DNA from: SZUA-365 sp964635845
GTDB lineage: Bacteria; Bacteroidota; Ignavibacteria; SZUA-365
Direction: 5' to 3'
Assembly (NCBI GenBank): GCA_964635845.1
Contig: CAZWNO010000001.1
Location: forward strand, 69,395 to 133,394
Length of the DNA: 64,000 bases
Program-made: the position numbers and the translations under genes
Notes under the pieces: model-generated
What the model was told of the DNA's origin: nothing
Seen by the model: only the letters and a program-made list of their open reading frames with translations
The model's database searches: none
Shown: positions 34,949 through 42,620 of the stretch, in pieces
Numbering within the stretch: position 1 is the first letter of the stretch
Layout: every line of letters starts with the position of its first letter

Positions 34949-36166
34949 ATGCGTCCATCCCTCCTCTCCGTTCCGGTCACGCTCTTCGTCACTGCATCGT
35001 TCCTCGCCTGTGCGTCGTTCCTCGCCGGCTGCGACGCCATCAAGTTCTGGGAAAACGATTCCGGCGTACGCGGCGCGGTATCCATGTCGGATAAACAGGT
35101 GCTGGTGATCCGGAATCGAGCCGCGGCCATTCAGAGCGGCATCGAACAGATGGAGCGCCGCGACCTGGCGCCGTTCCGGCTCGGTGATACGCTCCTGGCG
35201 GTGACGCTGTATTCCGTCGGGGGCGATATCCGGCTGATCGATGAGCGCGTCGAGGCCATCGGCTTGGGATCCGCGCGCAATCGCTACTACTTTTCGGATG
35301 CCTCGCTCTTTCATTTCTACGGGAAGTCCTCGCAGCAGCTGAATCCCGGCGCACCCGATCCGCGGCACGCGGAGATCAGGACGCGCATGTATTTCAACGA
35401 TGCGGGAAACCTCTTCGATTACGAGCATAAAATCAACAATCTTGTGAGCGAACTCTCCGAGGACGAACTGCCCTCGGTCATGCAGCGCGCCCTCGCACTG
35501 CGCATGCTGTCGCAGACGGACAGCAGCGGAGCGATCGATACCACTGCGTTCATCGCAATCCTTTACAGCGGTGACTCCGCAGCGATGGAGGACCTCGAGA
35601 CCGCGCCCGCGAGCGTACCGGTAGAGGCGCCGCCTGCCTCGGAAGCGATCGCCGGAGAGATGCAGCCGGAATCCGGTCCGGCGAAGCCTGCAGCGAAAGA
35701 GACCAAGCCGCAACTCGTGAAACCACAGGCCGCGAAGCCGCAGGCCGCGAAGCCGCAGGCCGCGAAGCCGCCGGCGCCGCCGGCGGAGTTCGCGCGCGAA
35801 GGGGATGGCAATGCCGCGATCGAGCAGCACACCCACGCCATGATCCCCGGAGAACTTCGCAGCCATCGGCTCCTCTTCCGGAAAGGAAGCACCAGTGCCG
35901 CGGTGAACGCTGTCGTACGGAAGGGACAGAATGTCGAGTACGTATTGCGCGCCCGGCGGGAGCAGCGTATGGAGGTGAAGCTCGGCACGGACAATCCCGA
36001 CGTGTATTTCCGTGTCTTCCTGCGCGACGGCGATATCAGCGGGCAGCGACGATCGTGGACCGGTACGATACCGCGGTATGGCGATTACCATGTCGTCGTG
36101 TACCTCCGCGGCGGAGCGGCCGTGAAAGGCGAGCTTCCATACAATCTCACCGTCTCCATACAGTGA
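34949..36166 (+). CDS. Lipoprotein with Pro/Lys/Ala repeat linker and C-terminal beta-sandwich
   Basis: A 405-residue lipoprotein. The ATG at 34949 begins a signal peptide ending in the lipobox LAGC (Cys26). Residues ~30-200 are a soluble domain not recognised. Residues ~205-275 are a flexible linker rich in Pro, Ala and Lys, with a KPQAA repeat. The C-terminal ~110 residues (HRLLFRKGSTSAAVNAVVRK...TIPRYGDYHVVVYLRGGAAV...YNLTVSIQ) look like a pre-peptidase (PPC-like) beta-sandwich. The layout suggests an anchor, a stalk crossing the wall and a distal domain. The gene lies between terminators and is probably transcribed alone. Confidence 0.65.
   Translation: MRPSLLSVPVTLFVTASFLACASFLAGCDAIKFWENDSGVRGAVSMSDKQVLVIRNRAAAIQSGIEQMERRDLAPFRLGDTLLAVTLYSVGGDIRLIDERVEAIGLGSARNRYYFSDASLFHFYGKSSQQLNPGAPDPRHAEIRTRMYFNDAGNLFDYEHKINNLVSELSEDELPSVMQRALALRMLSQTDSSGAIDTTAFIAILYSGDSAAMEDLETAPASVPVEAPPASEAIAGEMQPESGPAKPAAKETKPQLVKPQAAKPQAAKPQAAKPPAPPAEFAREGDGNAAIEQHTHAMIPGELRSHRLLFRKGSTSAAVNAVVRKGQNVEYVLRARREQRMEVKLGTDNPDVYFRVFLRDGDISGQRRSWTGTIPRYGDYHVVVYLRGGAAVKGELPYNLTVSIQ
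35720..35775 (+). repeat. 15-nt tandem repeat encoding KPQAA
   Basis: Three near-identical copies (35720, 35735, 35750) plus a partial one encode the proline/lysine/alanine linker of the lipoprotein. Confidence 0.85.
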
Positions 36167-36186
36167 CATTGCACGGTCCCGAAAAT

Positions 36187-36219
36187 GCAACGAGGCGGTC
36201 CGGTGGACCGCCTCGTTGC
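36187..36219 (-). terminator. Terminator of bacterioferritin, also facing the lipoprotein gene
   Basis: A perfect 15-bp stem GCAACGAGGCGGTCC/GGACCGCCTCGTTGC with a 3-nt loop. On the minus strand it is followed by ATTTTCGGG, so it suits the bacterioferritin transcript best, but it may work both ways. Confidence 0.75.
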
Positions 36220-36239
36220 GTCATGTCGCGGGGAGACGT

Positions 36240-36743
36240 TCAGGCGCCGGCCGGCGGGGGTCCCGCCGCGCGAATCTTGCTGCGCTCGATGGACTGCAGG
36301 GCGAGATACTGCGTACCGAATTGCTCGAGGTTTCGGATCTCCGTGTCGTAAAGATCGTAATGCCGTTCCTCGTCATCGACGAGCTGCTCGAACAGTTTCT
36401 TCGTGTTCGCATCGGCGTTCGCGGAACTCTCGTTCGCCCAGAGGTTGTAGTCCCGCACACTGCTCTCTTCCATGCTGCGCGCCAGTTCCAGCATCTCGCG
36501 GACGGAATGCAGCTTCTGCACCTCGCCCGCGGACACCATCTCGACATCCCCGTTGAGGAACAGGATGCGCTCGGCGAGAATTTCCACATGCATCATCTCC
36601 TCGATCGCCGTGCGGCGGAAAATGGTGCTGAGCAGTTCATAGCCCTGGTCGTCGCAGTGGAAGTGGAAATACATGTACTGATGCACGGCGAGGAGTTCGT
36701 CCGCTACCGCGCGGTTGAGAAGCTCGATACTTTTTTCATGCAT
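36240..36743 (-). CDS. bfr: Bacterioferritin
   Basis: A 167-residue four-helix iron-storage protein. The di-iron ligands can be followed: Glu in ADELLAVHQYMYF, Glu and His in EEMMHVEILAERI, Glu in MEESSVRDYNLW and Glu/His in DDEERHYDLYD. The Met next to the ExxH motif is the family's haem ligand position. The start at 36743 has GGAG 10 nt upstream; the open frame beyond it is not conserved. It stores Fe as a ferric mineral in a 24-mer. It is divergent from the aminotransferase with a palindrome between them. Confidence 0.9.
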   Translation of the reverse strand: MHEKSIELLNRAVADELLAVHQYMYFHFHCDDQGYELLSTIFRRTAIEEMMHVEILAERILFLNGDVEMVSAGEVQKLHSVREMLELARSMEESSVRDYNLWANESSANADANTKKLFEQLVDDEERHYDLYDTEIRNLEQFGTQYLALQSIERSKIRAAGPPPAGA

Positions 36744-36799
36744 TGGGAGACTCCATGAGATTACTGTGCCAGTTTGTGGCGAGTTCACTTCAGCGAATG

Positions 36800-36811
36800 A
36801 ATTACGTAATT
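36800..36811. promoter_or_regulatory. 12-bp perfect palindrome in the bfr/aminotransferase divergent region
   Basis: AATTACGTAATT lies 57 bp upstream of bfr and 65 bp upstream of the aminotransferase. It could be an operator; it does not match the Fur box closely. Confidence 0.3.
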
Positions 36812-36875
36812 TCAGAAATCCCGTGCTGAAGCGCAATGCGGGAAACCGGACCGTCTTTTCTTCCCGGAGTCGCAG

Positions 36876-38201
36876 GTGTTTTCCTCCCGTCTGCCCGACG
36901 ATCTGTCCGAGAATCAGCTGACCCTGCGCGCGCGCGCGCTGCGCCGTGCGGGCGTGCGGATATGGGATCTCACCCTCTCGAATCCCACCCGCGCCGGCTT
37001 CGAGTATCCCACGGCGGACATCCGCGAGGCCTTCGCCCGCGCAGCGGAGTGCGGCTACGATCCGCATCCCCGGGGAATGCTGCCCGCGCGCGAGGCTATC
37101 GCGGGTTATTACGCCGAAGGAGCATCCGGTAGAGCCGCTCTAAGGGACGGCGCGCCCCAGCGCGCCCGGGATTCCGAAGCAGAGCCAGGACCGCTTGGCG
37201 CGCAGGTCGACGCCACGCATCTCCATTGCACGGCCTCTAGCAGCGAAGCGTACAGCATGCTCTTCAAACTGCTCTGCGATCCCGGCGACGAGATCTGCAT
37301 CCCGCTGCCCGCCTACCCGCTCTTCTCCTGGCTGGCCGCGATGGACGCGGTCACGGTGCGTCCCTACCGGCTGCGTCTCGCGCCCGACGGCCACTGGTGC
37401 ATCGACATGCATTCGCTCGACATGGCGATGAGCGCGCGCACCCGCGCGGTGATCGTGGTCAATCCGTCGAATCCCGCCGCGAACTACCTGCGTCCCGAGG
37501 AGTTCGCGCAGCTCGACGCGCTCTGCGCACGCAGACATGCCGCCCTGATCACCGACGAAGTCTTCTGGGATTACCCCCTGACCGAGTTCGCGGCCGCGGC
37601 AAACGGCCGGGAGATCGCAGACGGTATGGGGCACACGGACGGCGCCGGACAGCGTGGCACCGCCTGCCTGCGGCAGCGCACGGCGGGAATATCGGGCCAG
37701 GCGCTCCGATTTACCATCAACGGCCTCTCGAAGCTGCTCGCCCTTCCGCAGATGAAGCTGGGGTGGATTCTCACCGAGGGTCCGCCGAGGCTGCGCGACG
37801 ACGCGCTTGCACGGCTCGACGTCATCGCGGACGCCTACCTCTCCGTTGGCACGCCGGTGATGGCCGCCGCGCCGGCACTGCTCGCGCTGCGCGATCGGAT
37901 GCAGCGGCAGATCCTCGCGCGCTGCCGGGCGAATCTGTCCACCGCCCGGCAGATAATCGGAGCTTCTCCATCCGGGATCGAACTGCTCGAGCCCGAGGGG
38001 GGATGGAACGCGCTGATCGCCTTGCCGGAGAATGCGGATGAGGAGACGGTCGCCCTGCGGCTGCTCGAGGAGCACCGCGTGCTCGTGCATCCCGGATATC
38101 TCTTCGATTTCGCCCGGGGAAAATACTTCGTGATCAGCCTGCTCGCCCCGGAAGCGGATATGCTCGAAGCGCTCGGGCGGATGCAGCGGCTCATGCGGTA
38201 A
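36876..38201 (+). CDS. PLP-dependent class I/II aminotransferase with an in-frame insertion
   Basis: A 441-residue fold-type I aminotransferase. Landmarks are LTLSNPTRAGFEYP, TASSSEAYSMLFKLLCDPGDEICIPLPAYPLF, VVNPSNPAANYL, DEVFWDYPL and the PLP lysine in INGLSKLLALPQMKLGWI. Residues 82-110 (GASGRAALRDGAPQRARDSE...) stand where relatives have only a few residues, between YYAE and VDATHLHCTAS. This insert is encoded by DNA containing a REP-like hairpin (37149-37166). A second extra loop occurs at about residues 250-275. The protein still reads in frame. The first Met is assumed; the substrate is unknown. Confidence 0.85.
   Translation: MFSSRLPDDLSENQLTLRARALRRAGVRIWDLTLSNPTRAGFEYPTADIREAFARAAECGYDPHPRGMLPAREAIAGYYAEGASGRAALRDGAPQRARDSEAEPGPLGAQVDATHLHCTASSSEAYSMLFKLLCDPGDEICIPLPAYPLFSWLAAMDAVTVRPYRLRLAPDGHWCIDMHSLDMAMSARTRAVIVVNPSNPAANYLRPEEFAQLDALCARRHAALITDEVFWDYPLTEFAAAANGREIADGMGHTDGAGQRGTACLRQRTAGISGQALRFTINGLSKLLALPQMKLGWILTEGPPRLRDDALARLDVIADAYLSVGTPVMAAAPALLALRDRMQRQILARCRANLSTARQIIGASPSGIELLEPEGGWNALIALPENADEETVALRLLEEHRVLVHPGYLFDFARGKYFVISLLAPEADMLEALGRMQRLMR
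37144..37166. repeat. REP-like palindrome R1 inside the aminotransferase gene
   Basis: GGGAC followed by GGCGCGC-CCCA-GCGCGCC (stem 7 bp). The stem is identical, and the loop differs by one base, in R2 at 62312-62329, which is also preceded by GGGAC. Confidence 0.75.
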
Positions 38202-38234
38202 TCGCTTCGCGGAGCGCCTTCCTCCAATCGTGAC

Positions 38235-38270
38235 AAAAAAATCCCGGCTGCCCGCGAGGGCGGCCGGGAT
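38235..38270 (-). terminator. Terminator of aconitase
   Basis: A 13-bp stem ATCCCGGCTGCCC/GGGCGGCCGGGAT with one mismatch and a GCGA loop. On the minus strand it is followed by a run of T. It also faces the aminotransferase. Confidence 0.8.
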
Positions 38271-38304
38271 TTCCGATATCTCTTGCCGGAATAATCCGGA
38301 ACCG

Positions 38305-40563
38305 TTAATTCCTACCCCGCGCGATCAGGTTCAGCGCGCTGCCCGCATGCCACCACTCGATCTGCTGCGCGTTCATCGTGTGGTTGAGCATGACCGTGTC
38401 GCTGCTGCCGTCGGCATGCATGAGGACCATGGTCAACTGCGCGCCGGGAGCGAGCTCTTCGACCTTCAGGGCGATGCGGTCGTCTTCCTGGACCTTGGCG
38501 TAATCGGCGGGATCCGCGAAGGTGAGCGGGAGCATGCCCTGCTTCTTGAGGTTGGTCTCGAGAATGCGGGCGAAGGACTTGACGATGGTCGCCTTGCAGC
38601 CGAGATGACGCGGTTCCATTGCCGCGTGTTCGCGACTGGAACCTTCGCCGTAATTCTCGTCGCCGATCACGACCCAGCCTTCGCCGGCCGCCTTGTAGGC
38701 GCGCGCGACATTCGGCACATCGTCGTATTCGCCGGTGATCTGGTTCTTTACCTTGTTCGCGACGCCGTTGAATTCGTTGATCGCGCCGATGAACATGTTG
38801 TTCGAAATATTGTCGAGATGTCCGCGGAAGCGCAGCCAGGGACCCGCCGCGGAAATGTGATCGGTCGTGCATTTGCCGCGCACCTTGAGCAGCAGGCGGA
38901 GATTGTCGTATTCCCCGGGCTTCGGCGCGGGGAAGGGCGTGAGCTTCTGCAGTCGATTGCTCTCGGGATTGATGATCACTTCGATGTTGCTCCCGTCTAC
39001 CGCCGGGTGAACGAGGCCGTCGGGATCGGGCACGAAACCGCGCGCCGGCAGTTCGTCGCCCGTGGGCGGGTCGAGGCGCACGGACTCGCCTTTCTCGTTG
39101 ATGAGCGAGTCTTTGGTGAAGTCGAAAGTCAGCGTGCCGGCCAGCGCGAACGCGGCGACAGTTTCGGGACTCGCGACGAAGGCGTGCGTATCGGGATTGC
39201 CGTCGTTGCGTCCCGTGAAATTGCGGTTGAACGAGGTGATGATGGAATTGCGATCGCCCTTCTGCACGTCGTGCCGCTTCCACTGGCCGATGCAGGGACC
39301 GCAGGCATTGGCCAGCACCCGTCCGCCGATGCTCTCGAGCAGCTCGAGCTGTCCGTCGCGCGCGACCGTCGCGCGCACCTGCTCCGAACCGGGCGTGATG
39401 GTGAATTCGGATTTCGTATGCAGTCCCTTCGCCTTCGCCTGCCGCGCGATGGCCGCGACACGGTCGATGTCCTCGTAGCTGGAATTGGTGCAGGAACCGA
39501 TGAGCGCGACGCGCAATTCCTCTGGCCAGCCATTGTCGCGCACGGCCTGCGCGAATTTTGAAATCGGATGCGCGCGGTCCGGTGTGAAGGGACCGTTGAT
39601 ATGCGGTTCGAGAGTGTCGAGATCGATGTGGACCACCTGGTCGTAGAACTTCTCCGGATCGGCGGCGATTTCAGGATCGGCCCGCAGATGCTCGGCGATA
39701 CCGTCGGCGAGATCCGCCAGGTCGGCGCGTCCGGTGCTGCGCAGGTAGACGCCGGCCTTTTCATCGTAAGGGAACAACGACGTGGTCGCACCGATCTCCG
39801 CTCCCATGTTGCAGATCGTGCCCTTGCCGGTGGCGGAGACGCTCGCGCAGCCGTCACCGAAATACTCGACGATGGATCCGGTGCCGCCCTTGACGGTGAG
39901 AATGCCCGCCAGCTTCAGGATGACATCCTTCGGGGATGTCCAGCCGCTCATCTTCCCGGTGAGTTTGACACCGATGAGTTTCGGGAATTTCAGTTCCCAT
40001 GGCATGCCGGCCATCACGTCCACCGCATCCGCGCCTCCGACGCCGATGGCGATCATGCCGAGCCCGCCCGCGTTGGGGGTATGCGAGTCCGTGCCGATCA
40101 TCATGCCGCCCGGGAAGGCGTAGTTTTCCAGCACGACCTGGTGAATGATGCCCGCGCCCGGCCTCCAGAAGCCGATGCCGAATTTCTGTGACACCGATGC
40201 GAGAAAGTCGAAGACCTCGCTGTTGAGTTCGAGCGAGGATGCGAGATCCCGCATCGCGCCGTGCTCGGCGAGGATCAGGTGATCGCAGTGCACCGTGGAG
40301 GGAACGGCGACCTGCGGAATGCCGGCGCTCATGAACTGCAGCAGCGCCATCTGCGCGGTGGCGTCCTGCATGGCGACACGGTCGGGGCCGAAGTTGGCGT
40401 AATCCTTGCCGCGTTGCATCGGTGCGGAGGGTGCCTCCCAGAGGTGCGCGTGCAGGATTTTCTCGGCGTAGGTGAGAGGACGTCCCAGCAGCGCGCGCGC
40501 CGCCGCGATCTTTGCCGGGAACCCGGCATAGACACGCTGGATCATATCGAGATTCATCGTCAT
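38305..40563 (-). CDS. Aconitate hydratase (mitochondrial type)
   Basis: A 752-residue 4Fe-4S aconitase interconverting citrate and isocitrate. The cluster cysteines lie in LIGSCTNSSYEDI and ANACGPCIGQWKR. VPSTVHCDHLI and MMIGTDSHTPNAGGLGMIAIG are further family signatures, and YGEGSSREHAA marks the swivel domain. The size and motifs fit the mitochondrial/Bacteroidota type rather than AcnB. The start at 40563 (MTMNLDMIQ) is supported by GGAG 8 nt upstream; the open frame beyond is not conserved. It is transcribed alone and ends at a terminator. Confidence 0.95.
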   Translation of the reverse strand: MTMNLDMIQRVYAGFPAKIAAARALLGRPLTYAEKILHAHLWEAPSAPMQRGKDYANFGPDRVAMQDATAQMALLQFMSAGIPQVAVPSTVHCDHLILAEHGAMRDLASSLELNSEVFDFLASVSQKFGIGFWRPGAGIIHQVVLENYAFPGGMMIGTDSHTPNAGGLGMIAIGVGGADAVDVMAGMPWELKFPKLIGVKLTGKMSGWTSPKDVILKLAGILTVKGGTGSIVEYFGDGCASVSATGKGTICNMGAEIGATTSLFPYDEKAGVYLRSTGRADLADLADGIAEHLRADPEIAADPEKFYDQVVHIDLDTLEPHINGPFTPDRAHPISKFAQAVRDNGWPEELRVALIGSCTNSSYEDIDRVAAIARQAKAKGLHTKSEFTITPGSEQVRATVARDGQLELLESIGGRVLANACGPCIGQWKRHDVQKGDRNSIITSFNRNFTGRNDGNPDTHAFVASPETVAAFALAGTLTFDFTKDSLINEKGESVRLDPPTGDELPARGFVPDPDGLVHPAVDGSNIEVIINPESNRLQKLTPFPAPKPGEYDNLRLLLKVRGKCTTDHISAAGPWLRFRGHLDNISNNMFIGAINEFNGVANKVKNQITGEYDDVPNVARAYKAAGEGWVVIGDENYGEGSSREHAAMEPRHLGCKATIVKSFARILETNLKKQGMLPLTFADPADYAKVQEDDRIALKVEELAPGAQLTMVLMHADGSSDTVMLNHTMNAQQIEWWHAGSALNLIARGRN

Positions 40564-40690
40564 CGTGTTGTCTCCGTTTTGAGAATGCAGAATGAGCAAT
40601 ATACAAAATGGATAGGAAATGTGGGGAAGGGGCGGAAATTGTACCCGGCGGGTTGCCTTCGGTCGCTCCCGGTATCCGGGACCCTCCCGG

Positions 40691-40725
40691 AAAAAAAAAG
40701 GACAGGCCGTGAGGGACCTGTCCTT
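40691..40725 (-). terminator. Terminator of the 263-residue protein gene
   Basis: A 9-bp stem AAGGACAGG/CCTGTCCTT; on the minus strand the hairpin runs into about nine T. Confidence 0.8.
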
Positions 40726-40768
40726 GCATGGCCGCGCGGGGGCCGCCGCGGCCGTCGGGAAAAAAGAT

Positions 40769-41560
40769 CTATCGCGCGTTTTTCCACCACTCGTAATGCG
40801 TGGTCTCCAGCTCGTGAGCACTGGGAATGGGGAAGAAGATCGAATTGTCGTCCTTGTCGAAGAACCAGAATCCGTGGCGCAGCGCGCGGTACGATATGCT
40901 GTGCAGCACGGACGACAGGCTGATGGTCTTGACAGTCTTGTCTGTGTTCTGCTTGAGTTCGAGCAGACAGTCGAGCAGGCGGTAGGGATTGCTGTCGGGA
41001 ATCGGGGAGACGATGATCTCCCGGTGCTGGCTCTCGGCGAGGAACTCCTCGATGTTGAGATCGATCTGCGTGAAGCAGACCCGATCGGCGCCCTTCGCGA
41101 CGTCTTCGCTGATGTACTTGCCGAAGGAGCGCTGATCGAGTCGCGAGGCGATGAGATTGCGTACCGGGGCGATTTCCTGGAAGATGCGGATGAGGCCGGG
41201 TACGTTTTCCGCGGTGTAGGGACCGGGATCCAGCTCGAGCGCCTTGCCGTTGACGGTGACCAGCACCAGCTTCCTGATCACGTCGAACGGTACGTGCTCC
41301 AGCACGCGGTAGGACGAAATGAACTTCGTGCGCTTCGGCGAGCCGTCGTCATGGGCGACGGTTTTCTCGAGATATTCGTCGATGAGGAAATACGGATCGC
41401 GGAAATTGATGTCCAGTTCGGCGAATATCACTTTTCCCTGGAAATGGCGTGCGCTGCCGATCGTGTAATGCTGGGCGAACGCGTGCGGTTCGAGCTGTGA
41501 GGCAACCAGCGCGTTGATCGGGAATACGATCATGTAGAGATGTTTCTGGTAGTCTGCCAT
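40769..41560 (-). CDS. Conserved-looking hypothetical protein, no recognised domain
   Basis: A 263-residue soluble protein with no signal peptide or membrane segment. The ATG at 41560 (MADYQKHLYMIVFPINALVA) is chosen; the open frame continues upstream into the divergent promoter region. The sequence has balanced, typical coding composition, with ordered-looking segments (HFQGKVIFAELDINFRDPYF, YRVLEHVPFDVIRKLVLVTV, NLIASRLDQRSFGKYISEDV, ISLSSVLHSISYRALRHGFWFF). None points to an enzyme family I recognise. It is divergent from the universal stress protein and has its own terminator. A role in stress response is only guilt by location. Confidence 0.6.
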   Translation of the reverse strand: MADYQKHLYMIVFPINALVASQLEPHAFAQHYTIGSARHFQGKVIFAELDINFRDPYFLIDEYLEKTVAHDDGSPKRTKFISSYRVLEHVPFDVIRKLVLVTVNGKALELDPGPYTAENVPGLIRIFQEIAPVRNLIASRLDQRSFGKYISEDVAKGADRVCFTQIDLNIEEFLAESQHREIIVSPIPDSNPYRLLDCLLELKQNTDKTVKTISLSSVLHSISYRALRHGFWFFDKDDNSIFFPIPSAHELETTHYEWWKNAR

Positions 41561-41730
41561 GTGTATCTTTTTCTGAATGATGGTATGCGGTTGAATGCAT
41601 AATCTAGAAAAAACCTGCCCCATCAACAAACCGACGCGTGTCCGGCGCGCGGTGATCTGTGCAGGCGCGCGGTCGGCAAAGGCCGGCTGCGCCATCGAAC
41701 TTGCATCGTGTACCGGGAGAGAGTACCTTT

Positions 41731-42606
41731 TTGGCATTGCAGTTTTCCACGATCATCGAGGCTCGGGTGTCCGAACGAGAATCCACTATCGTCGCCGGGG
41801 TTGCCTTTTCACCGCACGCGCAGCTGATCGCATCCTCGGCGTTCGTGTTCGCACGGCGCATGGCTGCGCGTGTCGTGTTCGTGCACGTCGGCGAAGAGGA
41901 TGCGGAGACGCGCGCGCGCCTTCAGACGATGCTGCGGGCGGCGGAAGGCGCCGGCGAGTGCGAGCTGATTCTGCGTCCCGGAAATCCGGAGGATGTCCTT
42001 CTCGACGCCGCGCAGGAAGTGGGGGCGCAGCTGCTGATCACCGGTGCGCTGGAATCCGAAGGAATGCTGCAGCGGATTTTCGGCAGTGTCGCGCGGAAGG
42101 TTGCGCGGCGCGCGAAATGCCCGGTCCTCCTCCTGCCGTTGAACGTGCAATCCATCCCGCGGCTCGACCGCGTGGTCCTCGGCGTACACTCCGGGGAAGA
42201 CATCACGGCGATGCTGCGCTTCACCCTGATGCTGCTCCGTACCGCGGGCAAGTCACGGCTGCATATCGTGCAGGAAGCTGATTTCATGAACCGGCTCGCC
42301 GCCCGCTATGTTGACGACGGCGAACGCGAGGCCTTCGAGAACCAGCAGCGGGGCGCTCTGGCGGATACGCTCTCGGTGTATGATCTCTCCGGAGTGGACG
42401 TCGAGGCGGAGGTGCTTGACGACAGCGCCGAGGGTGTCGCGATCATGGAATATGCCAGAACGATCGGCGCGGATCTCGTCATCACGCAGGCGCCGCCGCG
42501 GGCGCTCACAATCCTCGACCGTTTTACCTCCCATCCCGCGGATTCCGTGCTGTTCAGCCTGGCATGCGGTATCCTGCTGTATAGGGTTCAAGCAGACGGC
42601 GAGTGA
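41731..42606 (+). CDS. Universal stress protein, tandem UspA domains
   Basis: A ~291-residue protein made of two UspA folds. The first is the better conserved: VAGVAFSPHAQLIASSAFVFARRM, ARVVFVHVG and AQLLITGA...GSVARKVARRAKCPVLLLP, with the G-S-V-A-R ATP-binding loop. The second domain lacks a clear ATP loop (ADLVITQAPPRALTILDRFTSHP). A TTG start at 41731 with GGGAGAGAG upstream is preferred; an ATG at 41659 in the same frame has no such site. It lies 14 bp upstream of the antiporter gene, so the two are very probably one operon. The protein probably regulates or protects during stress or ion imbalance. Confidence 0.82.
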   Translation: MALQFSTIIEARVSERESTIVAGVAFSPHAQLIASSAFVFARRMAARVVFVHVGEEDAETRARLQTMLRAAEGAGECELILRPGNPEDVLLDAAQEVGAQLLITGALESEGMLQRIFGSVARKVARRAKCPVLLLPLNVQSIPRLDRVVLGVHSGEDITAMLRFTLMLLRTAGKSRLHIVQEADFMNRLAARYVDDGEREAFENQQRGALADTLSVYDLSGVDVEAEVLDDSAEGVAIMEYARTIGADLVITQAPPRALTILDRFTSHPADSVLFSLACGILLYRVQADGE

Positions 42607-42620
42607 CGGAGTAATTGCAC

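Noticed and set aside
36800..36811. A Fur box controlling bacterioferritin
   Set aside because: The palindrome AATTACGTAATT does not fit the GATAATGATAATCATTATC pattern beyond chance.
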